Shown: in pieces, positions 1 to 6,793 of the stretch
Numbering within the stretch: the stretch's first letter is position 1
Layout: every line of letters starts with the position of its first letter
NCBI RefSeq assembly: GCF_030848575.1
Contig: NZ_JAVDDX010000007.1
Coordinates: 1 to 45,607, forward strand
Length of the DNA: 45,607 nucleotides
Direction: 5' to 3'
Source of the DNA: Haloarcula sp. H-GB4
Lineage (GTDB): Archaea; Halobacteriota; Halobacteria; Halobacteriales; Haloarculaceae
Translations under genes and position numbers: made by a program
Notes under the pieces: model-generated
Database searches by the model: none
What the model was told of the DNA's origin: nothing
What the model saw: the letters and a program-made list of their open reading frames with translations, nothing else

Positions 1-36
1 AAGGACGACACTTGATGACTTCCGGGAGGAAGACAC

Positions 37-252
37 ATGAGCGACCCAATTCTGGATAAACTCCCTCCAGAGCGGTTGCTGGACGCCGACCACCTCCAGC
101 CAATCGTCGCCGGCATCAACTGTATGCACTCAATCGAAACGATCCAGCAATATCTCGCCTACGAGAACCAGCACGAGAGCCGGACGCCAGTCCAGTCTCG
201 GCTTCGACTGCGGGCACGCGAAGTCCGTCGCGATGAATCGGATGCCGAGTGA
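37..252 (+). CDS. Small hypothetical plasmid protein (71 aa)
   Basis: I do not recognise this 71-residue protein. It is acidic at both ends with a basic stretch near the C-terminus, and has no cysteine pair or membrane segment that would suggest a function. The ATG at 37 follows a purine-rich GGGAGGAAG at 24-32, a good ribosome binding site, so the start is fairly secure. The last codons lie in a block (221-369) copied, in altered form, at 823-971. Leader element L1 and the next small gene follow within 75 nt on the same strand, so it probably sits in a string of small co-directional genes. Confidence 0.6.
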   Translation: MSDPILDKLPPERLLDADHLQPIVAGINCMHSIETIQQYLAYENQHESRTPVQSRLRLRAREVRRDESDAE

Positions 253-369
253 CAAGCCGCCATGTGATTTCTGTACCCCAGTGGGGTGAGGGGCGTCCCA
301 CTGAGGGCGCTCCGCCGACCGATTATGAGTAAGAACAAGACAGACGAGACAACTGCACAGCAATGCGAC
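221..369 (+). repeat. Duplicated block, copy 1 (leader plus N-terminus)
   Basis: This block contains the end of the first gene, leader L1 and the first codons of the gene at 325. A diverged copy lies at 823-971. From the leader hairpin to about codon 13 the two are nearly identical, so the genes at 325 and 923 share the N-terminus MSKNKTDETTAQ and then diverge completely. Confidence 0.8.
266..324 (+). promoter_or_regulatory. Leader element L1
   Basis: This is the first of fourteen related leaders on the + strand. A degenerate ATTTCTGT box is followed by hairpin 1 (CCCC 276-279 with GGGG 290-293, 10-nt loop ending GGGTGA) and hairpin 2 (CGTCC 294-298 with GGGCG 305-309, 6-nt loop). The ATG follows at 325. 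Confidence 0.7.
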
Positions 370-690
370 AGCCTCGACATCGACCCCGAGGCCGTGGATA
401 TCGGCGATGGACTGAAAACGGCTGAGGGAACGTCTGCAGTCGCTGTCGTCGGTGTTGACGCTGAGAAGGAGCAGGTGAAGGTGTACTCCCCGTCCGGCGA
501 GCAGACGGTCAATCGCTGGGTCAGCATGGACCTGTTCAGCGTCCATTCTCCGAACGAGGACATCCAAACCGACGCCGACCGTGAAGAGTGGTTGAACGAG
601 ACGCTCCCGAAGAAGGCCCGGCATGTCGACGGTAATGTGTACCCACTCAGGTACACCATCGACGAAGATGGGAACGTCATCGCGACTTAA
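325..690 (+). CDS. Hypothetical protein downstream of leader L1 (121 aa)
   Basis: An acidic 121-residue protein of unknown function. The ATG at 325 is preferred over an upstream ATG at 286 because 286 lies inside leader L1, and because the N-terminus MSKNKTDETTAQ from 325 is shared with the gene at 923. The body alternates short beta-like stretches (SAVAVVGVDAEKEQVKVYSP) with acidic loops and carries no metal-binding motif. It probably belongs to the group of small plasmid proteins under the common leader. The shared N-terminus comes from DNA duplication and does not show that the two proteins are functionally alike. Confidence 0.65.
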   Translation: MSKNKTDETTAQQCDSLDIDPEAVDIGDGLKTAEGTSAVAVVGVDAEKEQVKVYSPSGEQTVNRWVSMDLFSVHSPNEDIQTDADREEWLNETLPKKARHVDGNVYPLRYTIDEDGNVIAT

Positions 691-737
691 TCGAAGAGTC
701 GTACCAGCCTCTCTTTCGCTTCCTCTCACGCTCACGG

Positions 738-793
738 TTCCCGAGCGCAAGCGCTCGGGGAACACGCTCCACCTTGGACCGGCAGGCCGGTCC
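738..793. terminator. Two tandem perfect hairpins in intergenic region
   Basis: Hairpin A has 9-bp arms CCCGAGCGC (740-748) and GCGCTCGGG (751-759) around a 2-nt loop. Hairpin B has 7-bp arms GGACCGG (776-782) and CCGGTCC (787-793) around CAGG. They lie between the stop at 690 and leader L2. No strong T-run follows, so a terminator role is only a guess; an RNA-stability or protein-binding structure is equally possible. Confidence 0.45.
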
Positions 794-822
794 GGCGGTC
801 CCGCTTATAGAGGCAGGCAAGG

Positions 823-971
823 TCCGTCGCGATGAACCGGCATCCGAAGAGCGCGCCATCGGGCAATTTCTGTGCCCAGTGGGGTGAGGGGCGTCCCACT
901 GAGGGCGCTCTACATACCGATTATGAGTAAGAACAAGACAGACGAGACAACTGCACAGAAATACGACAGTT
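823..971 (+). repeat. Duplicated block, copy 2
   Basis: Second copy of the block at 221-369. Its left part keeps GTCCGTCGCGATGAA and then drifts. Its right part, from the leader hairpin to the shared N-terminal codons, is almost unchanged. Stronger conservation in the leader than in the old coding end suggests selection on the leader. Confidence 0.8.
866..922 (+). promoter_or_regulatory. Leader element L2
   Basis: Duplicate of L1 with box AATTTCTGTG. Hairpin 1 (CCC with GGG, one pair shorter than L1) is followed by the same hairpin 2 (CGTCC/GGGCG). The ATG follows at 923. Confidence 0.7.
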
Positions 972-1126
972 ACCCCGATCCCGACGCCATCGTCCACTTT
1001 GGCGATGCCTCGGAGGCACTGGTCGAGTTGGTCGAGGAAACGTTGGAGACTTCTGAGAACCTGTCAACCTCCCGTGATCCATTGCCCGAAACGACGCTAC
1101 TCGTCGAGGAGGTCGACAATGAGTGA
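923..1126 (+). CDS. Hypothetical protein, N-terminus shared with gene at 325 (67 aa)
   Basis: A 67-residue, very acidic protein of unknown function. Residues 1-12 match those of the gene at 325 as a result of the block duplication; the remainder (VHFGDASEALVELVEETLET) is an unrelated, probably helical segment. Its stop overlaps the ATG of the next gene (ATGAGTGA at 1119-1126), so the two are likely translationally coupled. The start at 923 is set by leader L2 and the shared N-terminus. An in-frame ATG at 872 lies within the leader and is rejected. Confidence 0.65.
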   Translation: MSKNKTDETTAQKYDSYPDPDAIVHFGDASEALVELVEETLETSENLSTSRDPLPETTLLVEEVDNE

Positions 1127-1334
1127 CGACCACCTGTTCATCGTTGTCGAGGGTGTCGGGCCAGCTGATTTCCCGGAGAACGAAGCGAGTGCCACCAAGC
1201 AAGACGAGGCTGTTGCCCTCGCGAACGATATCCACGATCTGATTCGTGAAGAGTACGGCAAGGAAGAGATTGAAGGCGTTATTCCGGTGGTCAATCCTGA
1301 CGCCCACAAGCAGATGCAGGCGACCGAGCTCTGA
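1119..1334 (+). CDS. Hypothetical small acidic protein (71 aa)
   Basis: This gene starts at ATG 1119, overlapping the previous stop by 8 nt, behind a strong GGAGGT at 1108-1113. The product (MSDDHLFIVVEGV...) begins with a beta strand, continues with a helical acidic middle, and ends without any recognised motif. A longer in-frame ORF opens at 999 but runs through the preceding gene, so 1119 is the likely start. Coupling implies it is made together with the 923 product, possibly as a pair, but nothing visible says what they do. Confidence 0.7.
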   Translation: MSDDHLFIVVEGVGPADFPENEASATKQDEAVALANDIHDLIREEYGKEEIEGVIPVVNPDAHKQMQATEL

Positions 1335-1422
1335 CCGGGCGGTGAGAAGGCAGGTTCTTTAGCCACAGTGCTGGCTGCAACGTTTTCTCAGTAAACAGTG
1401 TGCCTCACCGTCATCGTTACAT

Positions 1423-1439
1423 ACTCCCTCTTCGGGAGT
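1423..1439 (+). terminator. Candidate intrinsic terminator hairpin
   Basis: Six-bp stem ACTCCC (1423-1428) and GGGAGT (1434-1439) with loop TCTTC, followed by TTATTT. It lies 89 nt after the stop at 1334 and before the ABCE1-like gene. Confidence 0.4.
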
Positions 1440-1529
1440 TTATTTCCGAATACCTCCGCTGTGAGGCGAGGTTGCAGGAGTCTTTGTGTAGAGATACCGG
1501 CCAGCGTGCAAATCACAGGACAACCATTG

Positions 1530-3320
1530 ATGACACCACCATCTGATTCACAGGACGACGAATACGTCGCAATCATCGATCAAAAAGAGGTAACGGACGA
1601 GGTCCGGGACATTGCTATCAAATATGATCCATTGAACCAATCTGGTCATGAAGGATTCCATATCACTGCTGACGATGAGCTTCATATTGACGATGCACTG
1701 GTGATGAAGGAACACGGATTAATCGAAAAAAAGATCCCAAACGATTCGATTCAGATCGTCCCACTTCCATCTGAGACGGGACAGCTAGTCAATCAATATG
1801 GCAACAATGGATTTCGACTATACAATCTTCCTGCTCCAGAAGACGGGTCCGTCATTGGATTACTTGGGCGCAATGGAATCGGAAAAAGTACTGCACTCCG
1901 TTGCTTATCTGGGCAACTTAAGCCGAACCTAGGACATCCAAATGAGGAGATAGACTGGGATCAAACAATTGAGCGGTTCCGTGGGACAACACTCCAACAA
2001 CATCTCGAGCGACTTCGAGACGGGTCTGTGACGGCTGCGTACAAAGAACAGCGTGTGGAAACTGTATCTGAATCCGACGATGAAACCGTCCGTGAACGGC
2101 TATCCAACCAGCCAAATGATGCTGGTCGGTTTATCGAAGACTTCCAGTTAGAATCGATTCTGGACCGGCCGATCGCCGACCTCTCTGGAGGGGAACGGCA
2201 ACGCGTTTCGATTGCGTTCACACTGCTGAGTGATGCGGATCTCTATCTTATTGATGAGCCTTCGTCGTTCTTGGATATCAAACAGCGCCTCACGGTAGCT
2301 AACACAATCCGTGACCACGTCAGAGAAACGGACTCAGCGGCTGTCGTCGTTGAACACGACTTGGCAATGCTGGATTTGCTTTCTGATGCAATCCATGTTC
2401 TCTATGGCAAACCGGGTGGGTTTGGGGTTGTTTCTCAACGGCTCCCTGTCCGGACAGGTGTCAACCAATTTTTGGACGGACGGTTGAAGGATGAGAACGT
2501 CCAGATTCGGCGGAATTCAATTGATTTCCCATCTGCAAACGAGCGGCGAAATCAATCTAATGAAGCACTACTTGAATATCCAAATCTTAAGAAACATTTC
2601 GACGAATTTTCACTCTCTGTTGAACCAGGCGAGATTCGGTACGGTGAATCAATTGGAATCCTCGGAGAAAACGCTCTTGGAAAAACTACATTCGTGAAAC
2701 TCCTTTCAGGCAGTCTCAGTCCTGATGAAGGGACGATTCCGGACGCCACGACAGTCTCATATAAGCCACAATATATCACACCGAACACGGCAGAATCTGT
2801 TCGAGAACGTTTCATGGAGGTCACAGATATTTATTCACAGTCCTTCCAAACTCGGATACGTGACCCATTCGATTTAGAAGAACTCTATGATAAGTCTCTA
2901 AACTCGCTCTCTGGCGGGGAATTACAGCGTGTTGGGATTGCTCTCTGTTTCGCGCGTGATGCAGATGTCTATCTTCTTGATGAACCGTCTGCCTTCTTAG
3001 ACGTTGACAGACGGGTGGCTATTGCTGATCATATCCGGCAACTCAGTGAGCGCATAGACCAACCAGTACTCGTTGTTGACCACGATCTGTTTGTAATAGA
3101 CCGAGTAGCTGACCGACTAACTGTCTTTGACGGGATCCCAGGCGAACAGGGTCATGCAATGCCACCTCAGTCGATGCGAAAAGGAATGAATACGTTCTTG
3201 TCCTCTGTTGGAATCACGTTCCGGCGGGATAATCGAACTGGTAGACCACGGGTCAATAAACCAGGAAGTCAGCTGGATAGAGAGCAGAAATCCGATGACG
3301 ACTATTATTACACAGGTTGA
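1530..3320 (+). CDS. ABCE1/Rli1-like ATPase paralogue with cysteine-free ferredoxin domain
   Basis: A twin-ABC protein of the ABCE1 (RNase L inhibitor, ribosome recycling) family, 596 aa, the usual archaeal length. First ABC: Walker A GRNGIGKST (113-121), signature LSGGERQR (218-225), Walker B LYLIDEP, H-loop VVVEHD. The hinge with LYGKPGGFGVVSQ and VRTGVNQFL is typical ABCE1. Second ABC: GENALGKTT (379-387), LSGGELQRVG, VYLLDEP, VVDHD. ABCE1 normally starts with two 4Fe-4S clusters held by eight cysteines. Residues 1-80 here align in order and length (AIIDQKE at the start, DSIQIVPLP at the end), yet the first cysteine is C125, so no cluster can form. The ATG at 1530 is chosen because alignment starts there; the upstream extension to 1398 is unlike the family. 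Codon use is AT-richer than the neighbours, which suggests transfer. It may be a ribosome-targeting paralogue, a decoy or a translation-control factor; the role is inferred. Confidence 0.88.
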   Translation: MTPPSDSQDDEYVAIIDQKEVTDEVRDIAIKYDPLNQSGHEGFHITADDELHIDDALVMKEHGLIEKKIPNDSIQIVPLPSETGQLVNQYGNNGFRLYNLPAPEDGSVIGLLGRNGIGKSTALRCLSGQLKPNLGHPNEEIDWDQTIERFRGTTLQQHLERLRDGSVTAAYKEQRVETVSESDDETVRERLSNQPNDAGRFIEDFQLESILDRPIADLSGGERQRVSIAFTLLSDADLYLIDEPSSFLDIKQRLTVANTIRDHVRETDSAAVVVEHDLAMLDLLSDAIHVLYGKPGGFGVVSQRLPVRTGVNQFLDGRLKDENVQIRRNSIDFPSANERRNQSNEALLEYPNLKKHFDEFSLSVEPGEIRYGESIGILGENALGKTTFVKLLSGSLSPDEGTIPDATTVSYKPQYITPNTAESVRERFMEVTDIYSQSFQTRIRDPFDLEELYDKSLNSLSGGELQRVGIALCFARDADVYLLDEPSAFLDVDRRVAIADHIRQLSERIDQPVLVVDHDLFVIDRVADRLTVFDGIPGEQGHAMPPQSMRKGMNTFLSSVGITFRRDNRTGRPRVNKPGSQLDREQKSDDDYYYTG

Positions 3321-3475
3321 GAAACGCAGAATCACTTCTCAGTGACCGCCTCTGTGTCGTAAACGTCAGGGATTTTTGAACCGCATCGCCGCGTTATGAA
3401 GTCGTTGTTCCATATTTTGTGGATATCTGAAACATTCGCAATCAATCATTACTAGTGGCGGACTGACGAGCGAAT
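3321..3475. other. Intergenic region after the ABCE1-like gene
   Basis: Together with the small fragment at 3476-3625, this fills the gap between 3320 and 3713. I see no full gene in it. It is AT-richer than the flanking plasmid genes, like the ABCE1-like gene itself. Confidence 0.4.
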
Positions 3476-3625
3476 ATGAGTACGTCAGTCGACCCATTTA
3501 AGAAGTCCGTGACGTGGGTCGCAGATACAGGAGTTTTCATCGCTTGTGATCATCAGCAAAATAATAAATATGCTGCTCTTGAGCGCCCCACCACTCGGAA
3601 TGACTCCACGTTCATGATTCCTTAG
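3476..3625 (+). pseudogene. Truncated PIN-domain-like fragment (49 aa)
   Basis: An ATG-initiated 49-codon ORF with VADTGVFIACDHQQNNKY, which looks like the first strand and helix of a VapC/PIN-type protein (D-T-G with a following hydrophobic strand). It then stops at TAG 3623-3625, long before the remaining acidic residues of a roughly 130-residue PIN domain. I read it as the remnant of a toxin gene cut off near the leader of the next gene. This is recognition by eye of a short stretch, so it stays tentative. Confidence 0.45.
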
Positions 3626-3654
3626 TACGCCTACGAGGGGCAGACTGTCGCGTA

Positions 3655-3712
3655 ATTTTTGCGCCCCCGTGGGTTGAGGGGCGTCCCACAGAGGGCGTTC
3701 CGCCTGTCATTC
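3655..3712 (+). promoter_or_regulatory. Leader element L3
   Basis: Box ATTTTTGCG, then a C-rich arm (3664-3668) able to pair with GGGG around 3678-3681, then hairpin 2 (CGTCC with GGGCG, loop CACAGA). The ATG follows at 3713. Confidence 0.65.
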
Positions 3713-4399
3713 ATGGCTACCACAGAATCCAGTAGCGACGCCGCCAGCACCGACGAGAGTGAGATTGCAGAGGCCAGCCCGAACAGCCGTACTGTTCGAG
3801 CGCTGACCGAAGTGATGACCGTGATGGACTCGATTGATCGGGCACGAAACGCCGACGACCTCTTCTTGGTCAACTCTGGCTCTGGTTCAGAGTACCTTGT
3901 CGACGCTCGAACAGGGAGTTGCGAGTGCCCGTGGAAGCAGTACAATCCCGGAAAGGAGTGCAAGCACGAGAAACGAGTCGCCTTCGCGACCGGCGAGCGA
4001 CCCATCCCACAGTGGGTGGACGACGACGCTCTCGACGACCAGTTCGGCTTGCACGTCGACGGCGAACCTCGAAAAGCGGTCGCTGACGGTGGAGTCATGC
4101 AGGTGCGGTTCAACGACGGCGGCGTCACAGACCCCAAAGAAGACCCATTGGCCGTTACCTCCGACGATGAACCGCGTACGAAGCGAGCGAAACGGGAAGA
4201 TATGGATGTCTCCTTTCTCGCAAAGCCCGGTCGCTACGAGGTCCACTCAGCATCGGATAGTCGGTACGAGGTTGACGTGCTTGAGGAGACGTGCTCTTGT
4301 CCTGATGAGGCAGAGCGATGTAAGCACCGTCGCCGGGTCGAGATCGAGATCGAAGCCAAGCGAGTCCCCCGCCCGGATGGAAAACTGCCCGACGCCTGA
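3713..4399 (+). CDS. Protein with two SWIM-type zinc fingers (228 aa)
   Basis: Two copies of the SWIM pattern CxCx(n)CxH are visible: C70, C72, C83, H85 and C194, C196, C203, H205. Each follows a short strand-rich stretch (EYLVDARTGS and RYEVDVLEET) as is usual for SWIM domains. SWIM fingers are thought to bind DNA or protein and occur in Swi2/Snf2 ATPases, MuDR transposases and many small haloarchaeal proteins. Residues 1-45 are acidic and low-complexity. The start at 3713 is preferred over 3659 because 3659-3712 is leader L3. The two halves look like an internal duplication. Partner and target are unknown. A second SWIM protein is at 5825-6193. Confidence 0.75.
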   Translation: MATTESSSDAASTDESEIAEASPNSRTVRALTEVMTVMDSIDRARNADDLFLVNSGSGSEYLVDARTGSCECPWKQYNPGKECKHEKRVAFATGERPIPQWVDDDALDDQFGLHVDGEPRKAVADGGVMQVRFNDGGVTDPKEDPLAVTSDDEPRTKRAKREDMDVSFLAKPGRYEVHSASDSRYEVDVLEETCSCPDEAERCKHRRRVEIEIEAKRVPRPDGKLPDA

Positions 4400-4415
4400 C
4401 CGGGCGCCGCAGCGT

Positions 4416-4454
4416 GTTTTCTGAGCCTCCAGTCGGGTGAGAGGTATCTTCTCA
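4416..4454 (+). promoter_or_regulatory. Leader element L4
   Basis: Box GTTTTCTGAG, then hairpin CCTC 4426-4429 with GAGG 4441-4444 around an 11-nt loop CAGTCGGGTGA. The ATG of the TFB gene follows at 4455. The 3' arm GAGAGG is the only Shine-Dalgarno-like stretch here. Confidence 0.65.
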
Positions 4455-5354
4455 ATGTCTTCACAAACTGTCCAGACAGAGCTGTTTGCAGCTGCACAGG
4501 GCTGTCCCAAATGTGGCGGCACGCTCGATAGCAGCGGGCGGGAAACGCACTGTGAGAACTGTGGCCTGGTAACCGAAGCAGACCAGATCGACCATGGGCC
4601 GGAGTGGCGAACGTACAATCGAGAGAAACAGAAGCGGACGGGTGCGCCCCGAACAGCCACTCGCCACGACCGGGGCCTGTCGACGAACATTGGGAGCGTC
4701 GATAGTGCAGACATCCCTTCGAGACGGCGTCGACGGCTTGCTCGCCAGCGTCGGCTCCATGGGCGGTCGAAGTACACCAGCAAGCGCGACCGGAACCTTG
4801 CCCACGGGCTCGGTGAAGTCCGACGCATTGCGAGTGCGTTGTCTGAGAGTCGGTCGGTGAAAGAGCAGGCATCCACATTCTTCCGGGAGGCACAGGATGC
4901 AGACCTGCTAATCGGACGGTCGATTGAAGGCGGTGCAGCGGCCGCTGTTTACGCTGCCTGCCGATGCAACGGGCTCGTGACGATGGAGACGGTCGCTGAC
5001 GTTGCTCGATGTTCTGCGTCGCACGCCTGGAACTGCTACCGGACGTTCCTCGTGGAACTCGAACTTCCGATTCCAGTATCGCTCCCGGTGGACTGGGTGG
5101 CACGGATTTGCTCGGATCTCCCGCTTGATGTTGCGCCGGAGGTTCGACAGCGGGCACTCGAACTGGCAGAGCAGGCGACCGAGTCCGCCGAGGTCAACGG
5201 ACGACCGGATGGGGTTGCAGCCGGTGCTCTGTATCTCGCCGGTCAGGAGTTAGACATCCGGCTCACGCAAGCGACGATAAGCGAGCCGCTGGATGTGCAC
5301 CCAGAGACGATCCGCCAGTGGTTCCAGCAGATCGAGGAACACATCGTTGACTGA
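4455..5354 (+). CDS. tfb: Transcription initiation factor B (TFB) paralogue
   Basis: Archaeal TFB (TFIIB homologue), 299 aa, which bridges TBP-bound promoters and RNA polymerase. The N-terminal zinc ribbon has C17, C20, C33 and C36 (CPKCGG, CENCG). The B-reader/linker follows (GPEWRTYNREKQKRTGAP), then a basic segment RRRRRLARQRR and two cyclin-like repeats: LIGRSIEGGAAAAVYAACR near 150-170 and a second with GVAAGALYLAGQ near 257-268. The ATG at 4455 is chosen over 4437 since 4437 lies in leader L4 and the ribbon starts a few residues after 4455. Haloarchaea carry many TFBs, often on plasmids, and they can redirect promoter choice. This copy may serve plasmid promoters, but that is inference. 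Confidence 0.93.
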   Translation: MSSQTVQTELFAAAQGCPKCGGTLDSSGRETHCENCGLVTEADQIDHGPEWRTYNREKQKRTGAPRTATRHDRGLSTNIGSVDSADIPSRRRRRLARQRRLHGRSKYTSKRDRNLAHGLGEVRRIASALSESRSVKEQASTFFREAQDADLLIGRSIEGGAAAAVYAACRCNGLVTMETVADVARCSASHAWNCYRTFLVELELPIPVSLPVDWVARICSDLPLDVAPEVRQRALELAEQATESAEVNGRPDGVAAGALYLAGQELDIRLTQATISEPLDVHPETIRQWFQQIEEHIVD

Positions 5355-5370
5355 AGCGTCGTGACGGGCT

Positions 5371-5429
5371 GTTTTGTGTGCCCCGATGGGGTGCAGGGCG
5401 GGCAGAAAGCGCGTCCTGAGAGAGAACGT
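5371..5429 (+). promoter_or_regulatory. Leader element L5
   Basis: Box GTTTTGTG, then CCCC 5381-5384 followed by GGGG 5388-5391 and a further G-rich stretch. Hairpin 1 is present but its register is ambiguous, and the second hairpin has diverged. The ATG follows at 5430. Confidence 0.55.
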
Positions 5430-5816
5430 ATGTCTGTAACTGATACTCCCGAATCGGCGGCACAGCACGACTCCGAGACTGCTCTTGGGTCGGTCCCAGC
5501 GCTGCGGTCGCCAACGAAGGTCGTATCGTTTGTCGAACGAGTTCTCGTCGAGCTTCACCACGAAGCGCTGGCTGCTCGATATGTGACCGACATAGGGCAG
5601 GAAGGGGAGAAGACAATCTGGTGTCGGGTCAAGCACACGGAACTGGACGTCGACGCGGAGTATGTTCAGATTCGGGATGATCCACGATTAGGTGTTGCTG
5701 TGGAACCGTGTTCGCGAGCGACAGTCCGAAAGCGACTGTGCCAGTGTCTTGACCACGATCGGACTGGGCGCATCGACGTTCGACCACTGGCCGGTGTCTC
5801 GATGGGCGACGATTGA
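5430..5816 (+). CDS. Hypothetical protein (128 aa)
   Basis: I do not recognise this 128-residue protein. It has a helical region around FVERVLVELHHEALAARYV (residues 33-51), then strands with KTIWCRVKHTELDVDAEYVQI, and three cysteines in the second half not arranged as a standard zinc site. The start at 5430 is set by leader L5; an in-frame ATG at 5361 is within it. It ends 8 nt before the convergent SWIM gene (stop at 5825), so the two transcripts meet tail to tail. Confidence 0.6.
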   Translation: MSVTDTPESAAQHDSETALGSVPALRSPTKVVSFVERVLVELHHEALAARYVTDIGQEGEKTIWCRVKHTELDVDAEYVQIRDDPRLGVAVEPCSRATVRKRLCQCLDHDRTGRIDVRPLAGVSMGDD

Positions 5817-5824
5817 GCTGTGCT

Positions 5825-6193
5825 TCAGGTCTGGTCTCGCATCGGCAGGCAGAGATCGCCGAGGGCAGCGTACTGACGAAGAACACAGAGATGCGGGCAG
5901 ACGGTCGTCGCCTGGAAGACTTCGCAGCTGCACCAGCCGGCGTGGGTCCCGTTGGGATGCTCGGCCAGAGAGCAATTAACCGGACAGTCGTCGTCGACGG
6001 AGACAAGGAACAGGTCCGGACGACCGCCCTCCGTTACATCGACATCGGCATCGAGCGCAGCGTTCCACGTTGCTGACCGGTCGTCACGAATCTGCCGGAA
6101 ATCAAGATGGCGGGTCCCGCTGGGCTGGCGGGATATCCATTGGTCTGGGGGCGAACACTCGCTAGTCGTGGTGGGGGACTCGGCTGTTTTCAT
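5825..6193 (-). CDS. SWIM-type zinc-finger protein (122 aa)
   Basis: A minus-strand gene with one SWIM pattern: C88, C90, C99, H101 in WCSCEVFQATTVCPH. A strand-rich stretch (DLFLVSVDDDCPVNCSL) precedes it. The rest is hydrophilic and includes another cysteine pair (C70, C74). Haloarchaeal proteins of this size with a single SWIM finger are common and lack a known function. The gene is divergent from 6300, and the 106 nt between them hold a small inverted repeat (6239-6253). It could be a DNA-binding accessory of the plasmid. Confidence 0.7.
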   Translation of the reverse strand: MKTAESPTTTSECSPPDQWISRQPSGTRHLDFRQIRDDRSATWNAALDADVDVTEGGRPDLFLVSVDDDCPVNCSLAEHPNGTHAGWCSCEVFQATTVCPHLCVLRQYAALGDLCLPMRDQT

Positions 6194-6238
6194 GATGAGT
6201 CCTCGTACTAACCATTAGATTCTCAAACAGCAAAAAAG

Positions 6239-6253
6239 TTGTCTTAGAGACAA
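6239..6253. promoter_or_regulatory. Inverted repeat in divergent intergenic region
   Basis: TTGTCT-TAG-AGACAA is a perfect 6-bp dyad between the SWIM gene (start 6193, minus) and the 6300 gene (plus). It could be an operator serving both directions. Confidence 0.35.
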
Positions 6254-6263
6254 TAGGAAGCGA

Positions 6264-6299
6264 ATTTTGTGTTTCTCTAGTGGCTGAGAGAATCCAATA
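6264..6299 (+). promoter_or_regulatory. Leader element L6
   Basis: Box AATTTTGTG, then hairpin TCTCT 6274-6278 with AGAGA 6287-6291 around the 8-nt loop AGTGGCTG. Compared with the CCCC/GGGG copies the whole stem sequence has changed while pairing is kept. The ATG follows at 6300. Confidence 0.75.
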
Positions 6300-6740
6300 A
6301 TGAGCAGTAAATACCGACGTGGTAATCGCGGTCAGAAAAAGCTAAAATGGCGCTGGAAAGACGAGTCTGACAACCGGTCGTTGCCCCAATCGTGGGCCGA
6401 CAAGGGTCGCACAGAACCTCCCGAAGAAGACGAGGTGCAACTGTACGCGATCCAGTGCCGGGCAGGGCTCCGGCTTGAGTGGTTGGTCAATACACGAACG
6501 GGGAAGTTACTCAGAGGACCACTGAGCGAGAAGCCGGGGCTTCGTGTGCTGTACGTCACCGCTGACGGTGAACACGCGCTGATGAAAGAGCTGGATGCCC
6601 GGGAAACAGACGACAGTTGGAAGCCGCCCAAGCAGTTCGCCAGTGTCATCGCGAAGGACAGAGAAGAGGTCGATCCGGTTCCAGACTCCAGTCAAGACTG
6701 CTACCGACGCTTGGCCGAAAACCTGTATAGCGTGGATTGA
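6300..6740 (+). CDS. Hypothetical protein (146 aa)
   Basis: I do not recognise this 146-residue protein. Residues 1-22 are basic (MSSKYRRGNRGQKKLKWRW), which is unusual for a halophile and suggests nucleic-acid or ribosome contact. The middle has strands (VQLYAIQCRAGLRLEWLVNTR, GLRVLYVTADGEHAL), compatible with a small beta-rich fold. The start directly follows leader L6. The next coding region (PadR gene) begins 53 nt after the stop and appears to have its own TATA-like promoter. Confidence 0.6.
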   Translation: MSSKYRRGNRGQKKLKWRWKDESDNRSLPQSWADKGRTEPPEEDEVQLYAIQCRAGLRLEWLVNTRTGKLLRGPLSEKPGLRVLYVTADGEHALMKELDARETDDSWKPPKQFASVIAKDREEVDPVPDSSQDCYRRLAENLYSVD

Positions 6741-6768
6741 AAACGGCGATTTCATACCAATATGCTCA

Positions 6769-6777
6769 TGTATATAA
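6769..6777 (+). promoter_or_regulatory. TATA-like box of the PadR gene
   Basis: TGTATATAAT lies about 17-25 nt upstream of the ATG at 6794, suggesting a leaderless or near-leaderless transcript. Confidence 0.45.
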
Positions 6778-6793
6778 TATTGTAACCGCGAAT

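Noticed and set aside
1398-1529. N-terminal extension of the ABCE1-like ORF
   Set aside because: It contains hydrophobic and cysteine-bearing sequence that does not align with the ferredoxin domain and includes the upstream hairpin; the ATG at 1530 fits the family start.
4234-5157. 307-codon minus-strand ORF opposite TFB
   Set aside because: Arg/Ser/Pro-rich shadow of the well-supported TFB gene.
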